Shown in pieces: positions 24,223-35,255 of a stretch of DNA of 64,000 bases. Each line of letters starts with the position of its first letter. The first letter of the stretch is position 1. The notes below the pieces were generated by a model, which made no database searches, was not told where the DNA came from, and saw nothing but the letters and a program-made list of their open reading frames with translations. Both the position numbers and the translations under genes were made by a program. Source of the DNA: Papio anubis (lineage: Eukaryota; Chordata; Mammalia; Primates; Cercopithecidae); the NCBI RefSeq assembly GCF_008728515.1, contig NC_044989.1, forward strand, positions 78,269,754 to 78,333,753. The letters are read 5' to 3'.

Positions 24223-26282
24223 GGCCTCCAGCTCCATACAGGTTTTTCCAAAGGACATAATTTTATTCTTTTATATAGCTATGTAGTGTCCCATAGTATA
24301 TATGTACCACATTATCTTTATTGATGGGCACCTTGTTGATTCCATGCCTTCTCTATTGTGAATGGTGCTGCAATCAACACATGTGTGCATGTCTTTTGGT
24401 AAAAGGATTTATTTTCTTTTGGCTATATACCTAGTAATGGAATTGCTGGGTCAAATGGTAGTTCTATTTTTTTTTTTTTTTTTTTTTGAGATAGGGTCTC
24501 TCTCTCTCTCTCTCTCTGTCATCCAGGCTGGAGTGCAGTGGAGTAATCATGACTCACTGCAGCCTTAGCCTCCCAGGCTCAATCAATCCTCTCATATCAG
24601 GCTCTGAGTAACTGGGGATACAGGTACATGCCACCATATCTGGTTAATTTTTATATTTTTTGTAAAGATGAGGTTTCACCATGTTGCCCAGGCTAGTCTC
24701 GAACTCCTTGGTTCAAGATCCACCCACCTCAGCCTCCCAAAGTGCTGGGATTATAGGCATGAGCCACTGTGCTCAGTCTGTTTTAAGTTCTTTTAGAAAT
24801 TCCAAACTGCTTTCCACAGTAGCCAAACTAGTCCCTACTTTCCAGCAACAGTGTATAAGTATTTTTCCACAGCCTCATCAACATCTGCTGCTTTTTGACT
24901 TTTTAATAATAACCATTCTGACTGGTATGAGATTCTATCTCGTTTTGATTTGCATTTCATTGATGATTAGTGATATTGAGCATTTTTTTGTGTTTTTGGC
25001 TGCTTGTATGTGTTATATTAAGAAGTGTCTATTCATGTCTTTTGATAATTTTTTAATGTGACTGTTTGTTTATTGCTTGTTCAATTGTTAAAATTCCTTA
25101 TAGATTCTGGATATTAGACTTTGTCAAATGCATAGTTTGTAAATATTTCCTTTCATTCTATAGGTTGTCTGTTCACTCTTTTGATAGTTTCTTTTGCTGT
25201 GCAGAAGTTGAGCTAATTTGTGTATACAGTTTTAGATAAGGGTCCAACTTTATTCCTTTGCATGTAAATATTTGATGTTTCTTTCAGTATTGTTTTAAAA
25301 GACTGATCTTTCCCCCATTGAGTGGTTTTGGCATCCTTGTTGAAAATAATTTGACCACCTATGCAAGAATTTATTTCTGGAATCTCTTTTCTATTTCATG
25401 GTCTATATGTCTGTTTTTATATAAATATCACACTGTTTTGATAACTGTAGCTTTGCAGTACATATTGAAATTAGGAAATGTGAAAACTCCGACTTTGCTC
25501 GTCTTTGTCGAAATTGTTTTGGCTATGTGAAACCCCTTGAGATCTCATATGAATTTTAGGATGGGCTTTTCTATTTCTGCAAAAACATCACTGGCTTTTG
25601 ATAGGGCTTGCACTGAACCTATAGATCACTCTGGGCAGTACTGACATCCAGACAATATTAAGTTTTTCAACCATGAACACAGAATGCCTTTGTATTTATT
25701 AATGTCTTTAATTTTCTTCAGCAATGTTTTGTCATTTTCAGTGTACAAATCTTTGACATCTCTTGTTTATATAATCTCTATTTCATTTAATTTGATGCAA
25801 TTATAAATTGAATTATTTTCTTAAGTTCCTTTTTGAATTATTAGTGAACAGAAACACAATGAATTATTTTGTGTTGATTTTGTACCCTGAAATTTCATGA
25901 ATCGATTTATTAGTTTTAATTTTTTTACATATGGCATCTTCAGCATTTTCTGCATATAAGATCATATTATCTGTGAATAGAGATAGTTTTATTGTTTATT
26001 TCTTTTTCTTGCTTATTGCTGTGACTAAAACTTCCAATATTATGTGGAAAAGAAGTGGCAAAAGCAGACTTCCTTGGCTTGTTCCTGATCATAAGAGGAA
26101 AAGCTTTCAGTCTTTTGCCATTTAGTTTGATGCTAGCTGTGTTTTATTCTTTTATGGTCTTCTTGTGTTTAGGTAGTTTCATTCAGGTCTTAGTTTGCTG
26201 AGTGCTTTTGATCATGAAAGGTTTTGAATTTTGACATATGTTTTTTCTGTATCTATTGAGATGATACTGATTATCTAGACTT
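24223..26282 (-). mobile_element. antisense L1 ORF2 fragment lacking 3' UTR
   Basis: The plus strand begins CCTCCAGCTCCATACAGG, the reverse complement of the L1 ORF2 C-terminal coding end. It continues through ATAGTATATATGTACCACAT, GGAATTGCTGGGTCAAATGG, the CATTCTGACTGGTATGAGAT block and TTGATAGGGCTTGCACTGAA to the reverse transcriptase region (TATTGAGATGATACTG). The 3' UTR and poly(A) are absent, and the left edge abuts Tigger1 directly. AluJ (24467-24779) is inserted. No intact frame remains. Confidence 0.88.
24467..24779 (-). mobile_element. AluJ-like element with (CT)n
   Basis: A minus-strand Alu with a T21 tail complement, then GAGATAGGGTCTCTCTCTCT (a small CT expansion at 24497-24517). 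It continues with ATCCAGGCTGGAGTGCAGTG and CCCAAAGTGCTGGGATTATA. The divergence pattern (GTAATCATGACTCACTGCAG) suggests AluJ. It sits in the L1 ORF2 fragment. Confidence 0.93.
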
Positions 26283-26398
26283 AACTAGATGACCAACTAG
26301 ATCTAACACACACATACAGAATATTCAAGCCAATGACAGAATAATTATTCTCAATATTGTTATTACATATTATTCTCAAATGCTTGTAGAAAATTCTG

Positions 26399-26713
26399 CA
26401 GGGACCAGTTTCATGGAAGACAATTTTTTCCAGACTTGGCAAGTGGGGAGGTTTTGGGATGAAAATGTTCAGCCTCAGATCATCAGGCATTAGCTAGAGT
26501 CTCATAAGGAATGCACAACCTCCATCCCTCACCTGTGCTCTTCAGAATCGGGGCCACACTCCTATAAGAATCTAATGCTGCTGCTGATATGACAGGAGAT
26601 GGAGTGGAGGCAGTAATACTCTCTTGCCTACTGCTCACCTCCGACTGTGCGGCCCAGTTTCTAAGAGCCCATGGACCGATACCTGTCTGCAGAGTAGGGG
26701 TTGGGGACCACTG
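26399..26713 (-). mobile_element. MER1 hAT-Charlie element, one terminus missing
   Basis: Reverse orientation of the family seen at 2384-2737: the plus strand ends GTAGGGGTTGGGGACCACTG, the reverse of the CAGGGGTCCCCAACC terminus. The other end begins only at AGGGACCAGTTTCATGGAAG, so about 25 bp including the second terminal repeat are missing. It interrupts L1 ORF2 sequence, which continues on both sides. The 86-codon minus-strand frame (26483-26743) runs along it and is not a gene. Confidence 0.9.
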
Positions 26714-27989
26714 TATTACACAACAAAATAACTCTAAATACATTCCTTATTTAAAAATAATGAAGGTATACAAAGTATTTTCTCTGATCAGAATGAAGCT
26801 AGAAATAAGTAACACAAGGTAAGCTAGGAAATACACAGATTTATGAAAATTAAAGAATACAGCTTTAAAAATCAATGAATCAAACAATCACAGCAAAATT
26901 AGAAATTATTTTGAGACAAAACAAAAAGACAGCATACGAAAATTTCTAGAATGCAGCAAAGGCAATGTTCAGAGAAAAAAATTACAGTTTTAAATATCTC
27001 CACTTAAACCAAAAAAACTCAAATTCATAACCTAACTTAACACATCAAGGAACTAGAAAAAGAAAAGCAAATTAAATTCAAATATAACAGAAGGAAGGAA
27101 AAAAAGGAAAGAAAGAAGATTAAAGTGGAGATAAATGAAATAAAAAATAGAAAAACAATAGAATCAATGAAACAAAAGCTGTTTACTTAAAAAATCAATA
27201 ATATAAAACTTTAGTCTGACAAAGAAACAAAGAGAGAACATGCAAATAACCAAAGTCCGAGAAGTGACTAGAATATTACCACCGACTTTACAAAAATTTG
27301 AAAAAAAGATTATAAAAGGAACAACTGTATGCCAGTAAGTTAGATAACATCAGTGATATAAAAACTCCCTAGAAACTCCCCAAATAACAAAACTGAGCCA
27401 ATAAATAACAGGAAATCTAAACAGTTATATAACACATTATATATTAATTAAATATTTGTGAAATAATATGTAAGTAATTTGTGAATATAAATTCATAATA
27501 TTAGTTATTATTAATTAGTATTTATGAACCTCCCAATAAAGGAAAGCCCAGGGCCAGATGGTTTCACTGGTAAATTCCACTAAACATTTAAAAATTAATT
27601 AACACCAATCCTTCTCAAAGTCTTCCAAAAATGAAGAGGGACCATTTTTTTAAATCTTATTCTATCAGTCCAAAATAACCCTTATACTAACCATATAAAA
27701 GCATCACAAGAAAATAAACTATATACCACTATTTCTTACGCATCTAGATTAGACAATCCTAAACAAAATTCTAGTAAACTAACTTCAATATTATATGGAA
27801 AGGATTCTACACCAGGAGCATTTATTCTAAGAACATAATATGAGAAAATCAGTGTATCCAATGCACCACATTAACAGAACAAATGAAAACGAAAACAAAA
27901 CCATGATCACCCAACCAACATAGTAAAAACATTTGGTAAAAATCCAATCTCCTTTCATGATAAAAAAAAAAAAAAAAAAACAGTCAGAA

Positions 27990-28104
27990 GCCGGGCGTAG
28001 TGGCTCATGCCTGTAATCCCAGCACTTTGGGAGGCCGAGGTGGGCAGATCACAAGGTCGGGAGATGGAGACCATTCTGGCTAACATGGTGAAACCCCGCC
28101 TCTA

Positions 28105-28143
<39 letters not shown>

Positions 28144-28312
28144 TTAGCTGGGCGTGGTAGCAGGCACCTGTAGTCCCAGCAACTCAGGAGGCTGAGGCAG
28201 GAGGCATGAACCCGGGAGGCGGAGCTTCCAGTGAGTCGAGATCCTGCCACTGGACTCCAGCCTGGGCGACAGAGCAAGACTCCATGTCAAAAAAAAAAAA
28301 AAAAAAAAAAAA
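27990..28312 (+). mobile_element. AluY-like element with expanded middle A-tract
   Basis: A full-length Alu from GCCGGGCGTAGTGGCTCATG to GAGCAAGACTCCATGTC plus a poly(A) tail. The normal A5TACA6 linker is replaced by an uninterrupted run of about 33 A (28109-28141). A TCAGAA match on both sides (27984-27989 and after the tail) marks part of the target site in the L1. A further A19 tract lies just upstream (27962-27980). Confidence 0.94.
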
Positions 28313-28742
28313 TCAGAAAAAAATATATAATAGAAAAGAACTTTTTCAGCATGACGAAAGGCATTGGTTAAAAAAGTCACAGCTAATAATAAACTCAGTG
28401 GTGAAAAACAACAACAAAAAATTACTCTTTAGGTAAAAAAGGAGACCTGAAATCACCACTGATATTTACATTGTACCTTACATTTTAGCCAGAACAATTA
28501 GGCAAGAAAAATAAATAAAACACATCAAAAATGAAAAAGAAGAACTAAAACTATATATATCCACAGATGACATGATCTTATATACAAATATTCCAAAAGA
28601 ATTCACACATACACACACACAAACTATTACAGCTAAAAATCAAATTCAGCAAAGTTGTAGGACATAAGATTAACACACTAAAATTACCTGTGCTTCTATA
28701 CAAAATTGCATGATGCAAAAAAATAATATTTATTCTTCCTAT

Positions 28743-28955
28743 TCAAGAGGATGGAATGTTTTTCCATTTGTTTGTGTCCTCTCTTATTTCCTTGAGCAGT
28801 TGTTTGTAGTTCTCTTGGAAGAGGTCCTTCACACCCTTTGTTAGCTGTATTCCTAGGTATTTTATTCTGTTTGTAGCAATAGTGAATGGGAGTTCATTTA
28901 TGATTTGGCTTTCTGATTGTCTATTGTTGGTATTAGGAATGCTTGTGATTTTCAC
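28743..28955 (-). pseudogene. L1 ORF2 fragment in the inverted segment
   Basis: The minus strand keeps an open 70-codon stretch of L1 ORF2, with the NRQSESQIINELPFTIA-like, KYLGIQLTKGVKDLF-like and DTNKWKNIP motifs of the region between reverse transcriptase and the C-terminal domain. It ends at the twin-priming breakpoint and has no start or stop of its own gene. It is not expected to be functional. Confidence 0.8.
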
Positions 28956-29150
28956 ACATTGATTTTGTATCCTGAGACTTTGCTGAAGTTGCTTATCAGC
29001 TCAAGGAGTTTTGGGGTGAGACGATGGGGTTTTCTAAATATAGGATTATGTCATCTGCAAGCAGAGACAATTTGACTTCCTCTCTTGCTATTTGAATATG
29101 CTTTTTTCTTTCTGTTGCTTGATTGCCCTGGCCAGAACTTCCAATACTAT

Positions 29151-30450
29151 GACCATACTGCCCAAAGTAATGTATAGATTCAATGCTATTCCCATCAAAC
29201 TAACCTTCACATTCTTCACAAAACTAGGAAAAATTACTTTAAAATTCATATGAAATCAAAAAAGAGCCTGTATAACTAAGACAGCCCAAAGTAAAAAGAA
29301 CAAAGCTAGAGGCTTCATGCTACCCAATTTCAAACTATACTACATGGCTATAGTAACCAAAGCAGCATGGTACTGGTACCAAAAAAGACCCAGAGACCAA
29401 TGGAACCCAATAGATATCTCAGAAATAAGACCACACATCTACAACCATCTAATCTTCAACAAACCTGACAAAAACAAGCAATAAGGAAAGAATTCCTTAT
29501 TTCATAAATGGTGCTGGGAAAACTGGCTAGTCATATGCAGACTGAAACTAGACCCCTTCCTTACACATTATACAAAAATTAACTCAAGATGGATTAAAAA
29601 CTTAAATGTAAAACCCAAAACCATAAACACCATAGAAGAAAACCTAGGCAATACTATTCCTGAAATGAGCATGGGCAAAGATTTTATGACAAAATCACCA
29701 AAAGCAATTGCAACGAAAGCAAAAACTGACAAATAGGATCTAATTAAACTAAAGAGCTTCTGCACAGCAAAAGAAACTATCATCAGAGTGAACTGGCAAC
29801 CTACAGAATGGGAGAACATTTTTCCAATCTACCCATCTGACAAAGGTCTAATATCCAGAATTTACAAGGAACATAAACAAATGTACAAGAAACAAACAAA
29901 CAAATCCATCAAAAAGTGGGCAAAGGATATGAACAGATGATTCTCAATAGAAGACATTTATGCAGGCAACAAACATGAAAAAAAAAACCTCATCATCGCT
30001 GATCATTAGAGGAGTGCAAATCAAAGTCACAATAATCTCATGCCAGTCAGAATGGTGATTATTGAAAAGTCAAGAAACAACAGATGCTGGTGAGGCTGTG
30101 GAGAACTAGGAATGGTTTTACATAGTTGGTGGGAATGTAAATTAGTTCAACCACTGTGGAAGACAGTGTTGTGATTCCTCAGGGATCCAGAACCAAAAAT
30201 ACCATTAGACTTAGCAATCCCATTACTGAGTATATATCCAAAGGAATATACCTCATTCTATTATAAAGATACACATACGTGTATGTTTATGCAGCACTAT
30301 TCACAATAGCAAAGACATGGAACCAACCCAAATGTCCATCAGTGATAGACCAGACAAAGAAAATGTGGTATATATACACTATGGAATACTATGCAGCCAC
30401 AGAAAAGGGATGAGATCATGTCCTTTGTAGGGACAGATGAAGCTGGAAGC
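29151..30450 (+). pseudogene. L1 ORF2 C-terminal half, broken
   Basis: The sense part of the twin-primed L1 encodes the ORF2 C-terminal region in broken frames. Recognisable pieces include ILPKVMYRFNAIPIKL-like sequence at the left, AAWYWYQKRP-like sequence in the middle, and the end of ORF2 near 30440. In-frame stops occur, for example after TLKFI and DKNKQ. A 66-codon frame at 30391-30591 is a shifted reading of this end. Confidence 0.75.
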
Positions 30451-32550
30451 CATCATCCTCAGCAAAATAACACAGGAACAGAAAACCAAACCCTGGATGT
30501 TTTCATTCATAAGTGGGAGTTAAACAATGAGAACACATGGACACAGGGAGGGGAACAACACACAGCAGGGCCTGTTGAAGAGGGAGGGTAATGAGGGGAG
30601 GGGGAACATCAAGACAAATAGCTAATGCATGCCGGGCTGAAACCTAGGTGATGGATTGATATTTGCAGCAAATCACCATGGCACACATATTCCTATGTAA
30701 AAACTTGCACGTTCTGCACATGTATCCTGGAACTTAAAGTAAAAAAAAAAAAAAAAAAAAAAAATTCCATTTTAAAAGAACATTCAAAAGAATAAAATAG
30801 CTAAGTATAAATTTAACAAATGAGGTGCAAAATTTGTGTACTAAAAACTATAAAGCATTGCTAAAAGAAATTAAGGAAGGACTAAAGAATGGGAACAACG
30901 CCCTGTGTTCGTGGATTATATGACCTATTATTCAGACTGCAGTATTATTCAAAGCTGTCTATAGTTTCATTGCAATCCCTGTCAAAATGAATGGCCTTTT
31001 TTTTTTTTTTTTACAAAATGGAAAAAAACAATTATTAAATTTATATAGATTTGTAATTTTTCCCAAATCGCCAAGTCAATCTCGAAAAACAACATTGTTG
31101 AATGACACACTTCTTGATTTCAAATTTTCCTACAAATTTATAGTAATCAAAACAGTGTGGTACTAGCATAATGATAAACCAATAGAATAGACTTGAGAGT
31201 CCAGAAATAAATGCTCACATCTAGGTGGTCAATTGATTTTTGACAAGAATGCCAAGGTTATCAATAAAAAAATAAAGTCTCTAGAACAATTATTGCTGGG
31301 ACACATTGATATTTACATATAAAGAAATGAAATTGGATCCCCATTCACACCTTTCTAAAAAGTTAACTCAAAATGGATCAACGACCTAAATGTAAGAGCT
31401 AAATCCATATAAGTCTTAGAAAAAGAGATAGGTGTAAATCTTCATAGATTTGGATTTGGAAGTTAATTCTTAGACATAAAAACAAAAATATAGGCAATGA
31501 TACAACAAAAAAAAAGTTACATTTCATCAAAATGAAAAACCTCTGGGCATCTAAAAATATTATCAAGAAAATGAACGCCTACAGAATGAAAGGAAATACT
31601 TGTAAATTACAGATCTCACAAGGATCTAATATGCATAATGTATAAAGAACTCATATTGCAACTACAAACTACTAATTTAAAAATAGGCAAACGACTTGAT
31701 TGGGCATTTCTTCAAAGATATACAGTGTCTAACAAGCACATGAAAATATACTCAACAGTGTTAGTAACTAGGACTAGGGAGATAAAAATCAAATACAAAT
31801 AATATCACTTCAAACCTACCTCCTAGGATGGCTATAATAATACTTTAAAAAGCAAAACAGAAAGTAACAAATGTTGATAAGGGTGTAGGGAAATTGGAAA
31901 CTCTTATTTTGCTTGTGGGAATGTAAAATAGTGCAGCTACTGTGGAACGCATTTGGACAATTCCTCAAAACCTCAAACAGTACTGTCGTATGAACCAGAA
32001 ATTACATATTTAGAGAGAGATATATATATTTAATTAATTGAAACGGATACTCAAATAAATGCTTACACATGGATGCTCATAGAATATTCACAGCAGCTAA
32101 AAGATAGAAACAATGCAAATGTTCATCAACAGATAAATAAACAAAAAATGGTATATATAAGAGACCATATTCATCCATAAAAAGAAATGAAGTACTTATA
32201 CATGGTACAATGCAGATAAGCCTCAAAAATATTACACTAAATGAGAGAAGCCAGATATAAAAGGTCACATATTGTATGACTTCATTTATATAGAATGTCC
32301 AGATTAGGTAGATTAATAAAGATAGCCTATTGGTATTTGCCAGTGGTTCAGAAGAGGGAGGATGGGAAGCAACTGCTTAATGAGTATAGGGTTTCTTTTG
32401 GGGGCTATAAAAACATTTGAGAACTAGATAATGGTGGTGGATGTGTAACACTATTGTACTAAATTACACTGCATTTTTCACTTTAAAATGGTAATTTTTA
32501 TGTTATGTAAATTTTATCTCAATAAAAACCTTATTAAAAATAATGTTGAA

Positions 32551-34081
32551 TTATTAATCCTATTTTATCTTTCTTTTCTTACTTTTACACAATTAAATAT
32601 GCCTATATCTTATGGTATCATTATTAATAAGATGATATTACTTAACAGTATAATAGATTAAGAAGATTAAGATTTACAGAAACTCATGGATTAATATCTC
32701 AGACCGTTCTTGCTTTATAAAAATTTATCAGCTGAATTTTTATTTTTCCCTTAGTGTCACTTTAGGGGCGTAGGGATTTTTTTCTCACTTACAGAGTTCA
32801 TAGAATCTAATTAATATATTTCCTAACATGACTGTAGCTTAGATATTCATAATGTCTACTTAGAAATTTTATATATTTTGATGTCTATAACAAGCTAATT
32901 AAAAAATCATATAATTGTAATACTGAATGGGAAAATAAACTTCTAATAATTTGTCCAAACTATTCTTTTTACATATTAACAACTATAAATAATTAATGTA
33001 AATTAGAGAAACTCAATAACAGCTAAGTATTTGTTTTATTATTATATACAAATTTATGATGGAATGGGAAAAGCAGTATGGGCAATAATCATTCTAGAAT
33101 ACAATGATCAGGTAGACATCTTAAACAGGATAGTTCTGGTTTTAAGTTTTTTTTAATCCCAGGATGAAAATTCATTTTACTGATAACACCAGACTAGATT
33201 TGTAATATGGAAGAAGTGAAAAATTCATGGAAGAATTTCTTCACTCCTGAAGAATTGGTAGTTTAGACATAGACCCAAATTAGGAAAATATGAGAATTGC
33301 AAAAATCCAAATCATTGTTTTATTTCATTTGGAAATTTAATACAGCAGGCTTTTTCTCTTACTGGGTATTAAGAAATCATATCATAGTATCTATACTTTG
33401 TAGGACATAATATTATATCATAAATTTATAGTATTAATTGTCCTTTTTGACATAGATTGAAATATGCAATATAATATATGACACATTTTAAAATAATTTT
33501 ATGAGTTTTTGAAGATATGATTTAGAAAACAAAACAATTTTGAGATACAATAATTCTTTCTAATGATTTCTTGGTGCAGAGGAAATATTTTCTCAATTTT
33601 GAAACAATGAAATTACATATTTGTGTGGGTGTATGAGAGTGTTTTCTATACATAGAGTGGGGAGGGAGAGAGGGAAAGCGGGGAGAGAAACAGAATTCAT
33701 ATACGCATTATATATTTTCTTATTATAGATAATTTTAACTGTGGTTGTCATTTGAAGGTACCATAGTAAATCCAGAGATAGGAATTTTTTTCAGTTTATG
33801 CCATAGAAACCATTGAAGCATAAACTGTGAAAGTATCATTACTATTCCTGTTCTGGCTTGAAGACTTCTATTATTGCTTATTACTATTATTTCAAGAAAA
33901 CAATAACTTGTTTACTGGTTTCCTGTGAAAAACAACTGAAATCCATATAAGCTAATTCCTTTAAAATACTGCCACCTTTGTCAGTTACTCTAGGCTCTAG
34001 ATATCAAACCTAGCTTTAGAGAATGAAGCTCCTGTCAATCTTCAGTATTAGATACAGCAGAATTTTTCCATCGTTTTATTC
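32551..34081. other. unassigned AT-rich DNA
   Basis: No exon or confident repeat was recognised. A GA-rich patch lies at about 33658-33692. Confidence 0.4.
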
Positions 34082-34090
34082 AATCATGTC

Positions 34091-34393
34091 TTTTTTTTTT
34101 TTTCTTTTGACAGGATCTCTCATTCTGTCACCCAGGCTGGAGTGCGGTGGTGTAATCAGGCTAACAGCACTCTGTATCTCCCAGGCTCAATCAATCCTCC
34201 CACCTCAACCTCTACTAAGTAGCTGGGACTACAGTTTCCTGCCATCACGCTTGGTTAATTTTTTTGATTTTTAGTAGAGATGAGGTCTCACTATGTTGCC
34301 CAGGCTGGTCTGGAACTCCTGAGATTAAAGTGGTCCTCTCGCTTAGGCCTCTCAAAGTGCTGGGATTACAGGTGAGAGCCACAATCCTTGGCC
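34091..34393 (-). mobile_element. AluJ-like element
   Basis: A minus-strand Alu: a T13 tail complement, GTCACCCAGGCTGGAGTGCG, TCAATCAATCCTCCCACCTC, then CTCAAAGTGCTGGGATTACA and CCTTGGCC. Flanks AATCATGTC (34082-34090) and AATCACATC (about 34396-34404) form a diverged target duplication. The divergence indicates an old copy. Confidence 0.94.
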
Positions 34394-34404
34394 TTAATCA
34401 CATC

Positions 34405-35022
34405 TTTTAAAATCCTCTTTACCTTTCAACCTATAGGTAGAAACTACCACACTGGTCATTAAAATTAGTCATTTTATTCTGGAATGCAGTTACCAGAAAA
34501 ATTTTAAAATTACCAAGTGACAAAGACAATGACTATTCCCAATAGTAACTGTGAGTATTAATTATTAGGCACCCTCAAATGTTCAGAACTAGCATAGTTT
34601 CCTTTTCTTTTTTTGTTTTAGCACTAGTCATCTTAAGAATTGTCACCAAAGATATTTAAGGTTGTGATGCAATAAAATTACCAAAAGGCCAGAGGCTTGA
34701 AAACGACAGGCTTATTTATTGCTTGTTCTACATGTCCATCGAGGGTTGGCTTGGGTTGTTTTCTGCATTTTCCTCTCTCTGGGACATGGAATAGCTACTA
34801 CACATAACATTCCTTGCCATTAGCACAGAGTTTCGGAAAGACAATGTTTGCTGATCTGGTTACAGCAATTAAATTCCCTTGCCCAAAGAAAAAGCTCTTT
34901 ACTCATTAACGCATTGGCTAAGTCACCTAACCTTACTCAACCCATAAGGTATTAATCACATGTTCAAAAGAAAGATCATTGATTTTGTCACTGCATTAAT
35001 ATTATAATGATTTCATTCCAAT
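34405..35022. other. unassigned DNA
   Basis: No family or gene was recognised in this stretch. Confidence 0.35.
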
Positions 35023-35031
35023 GGTTAACCA

Positions 35032-35246
35032 GTTTGTCGAGCTTCTCCTTCTCCTTTTCTCCTTCTCCTTCTCCTTCCTTTTTCTTCTTCCTTTTCTCCT
35101 TCTTCCTTCTCCAATGTCTTTGTTTGATTATTCTGTTCTTTGATCTGACCTGTCGATTTTATGATTGACTGATCTGATCTGAGTCGCGGCCTCGGCTCCT
35201 CCCAAAGTGTGCGCTGGGATTACATGCGAAGCCACAGCCTGGCCCA
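35032..35246 (-). mobile_element. eroded Alu relic with CTTCTC-type tail
   Basis: A pyrimidine tract of CTTCTC/CTCCTT units (35041-35112) is followed by about 80 bp of unrecognised sequence. Then comes an Alu 5' end on the minus strand (GCGGCCTCGGCTCCTCCCAA, then GCTGGGATTACATGCGAAGC, CAGCCTGGCC) carrying several 1-3 bp insertions relative to Alu. GGTTAACCA flanks both sides (35023-35031 and 35247-35255) and fits a target-site duplication. Most of the Alu body is missing. A poor-quality assembly patch is an alternative explanation for the scattered insertions. Confidence 0.6.
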
Positions 35247-35255
35247 GGTTAACCA

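Larger units (their letters stand above)
28737..30765 (+). mobile_element. twin-primed (5'-inverted) L1PA element with poly(A)
   Basis: The first part, about 28737-29150, is antisense L1 ORF2. The second part, about 29151-30740, is sense ORF2 C-terminal half and 3' UTR ending in TGGAACTTAAAGT plus A25 (30741-30765). In a normal L1 the two parts are neighbours: the inverted part starts just before the sequence at which the sense part begins, with about 25-35 bp lost at the joint. This is the expected product of twin priming during target-primed reverse transcription. It lies inside the older L1MB, whose sequence resumes at TTCCATTTTAAAAG. An exact target duplication was not resolved because both flanks are A-rich. 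Confidence 0.88.
26283..32550 (+). mobile_element. sense L1 (L1MB-like), 5' truncated, carrying three insertions
   Basis: It starts near ACTAGATCTAACACACAC, the end of the ORF2 endonuclease/linker region. It runs in order through the reverse transcriptase and C-terminal regions to a 3' UTR with GCCAGATATAAAAGGTCACA and AATGGTAATTTTTATGTTAT before the AATAAAAACC end. That 3' end is typical of L1MB-like elements. Insertions are a MER1 (26399-26713), an AluY (27990-28312) and a twin-primed L1PA (28737-30765). Stop codons and indels occur throughout. It begins where an opposite-strand L1 ends, so the two share a head-to-head junction. Confidence 0.82.

Noticed and set aside
24681..25061. 126-codon plus-strand open frame
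   Set aside because: It starts in an Alu and runs into antisense L1 ORF2.
24223..32550. One single L1 with a 5' inversion spanning both orientations
   Set aside because: The antisense and sense parts overlap in ORF2 coverage, so they must be two elements. Only the 28737-30765 element is a true inversion.
35032..35246. SVA-type composite (hexamer repeat followed by Alu-like sequence)
   Set aside because: The tract is CTTCTC/CTCCTT rather than CCCTCT, no VNTR or SINE-R follows, and the Alu piece is a normal 5' end with insertions. An eroded Alu fits better.
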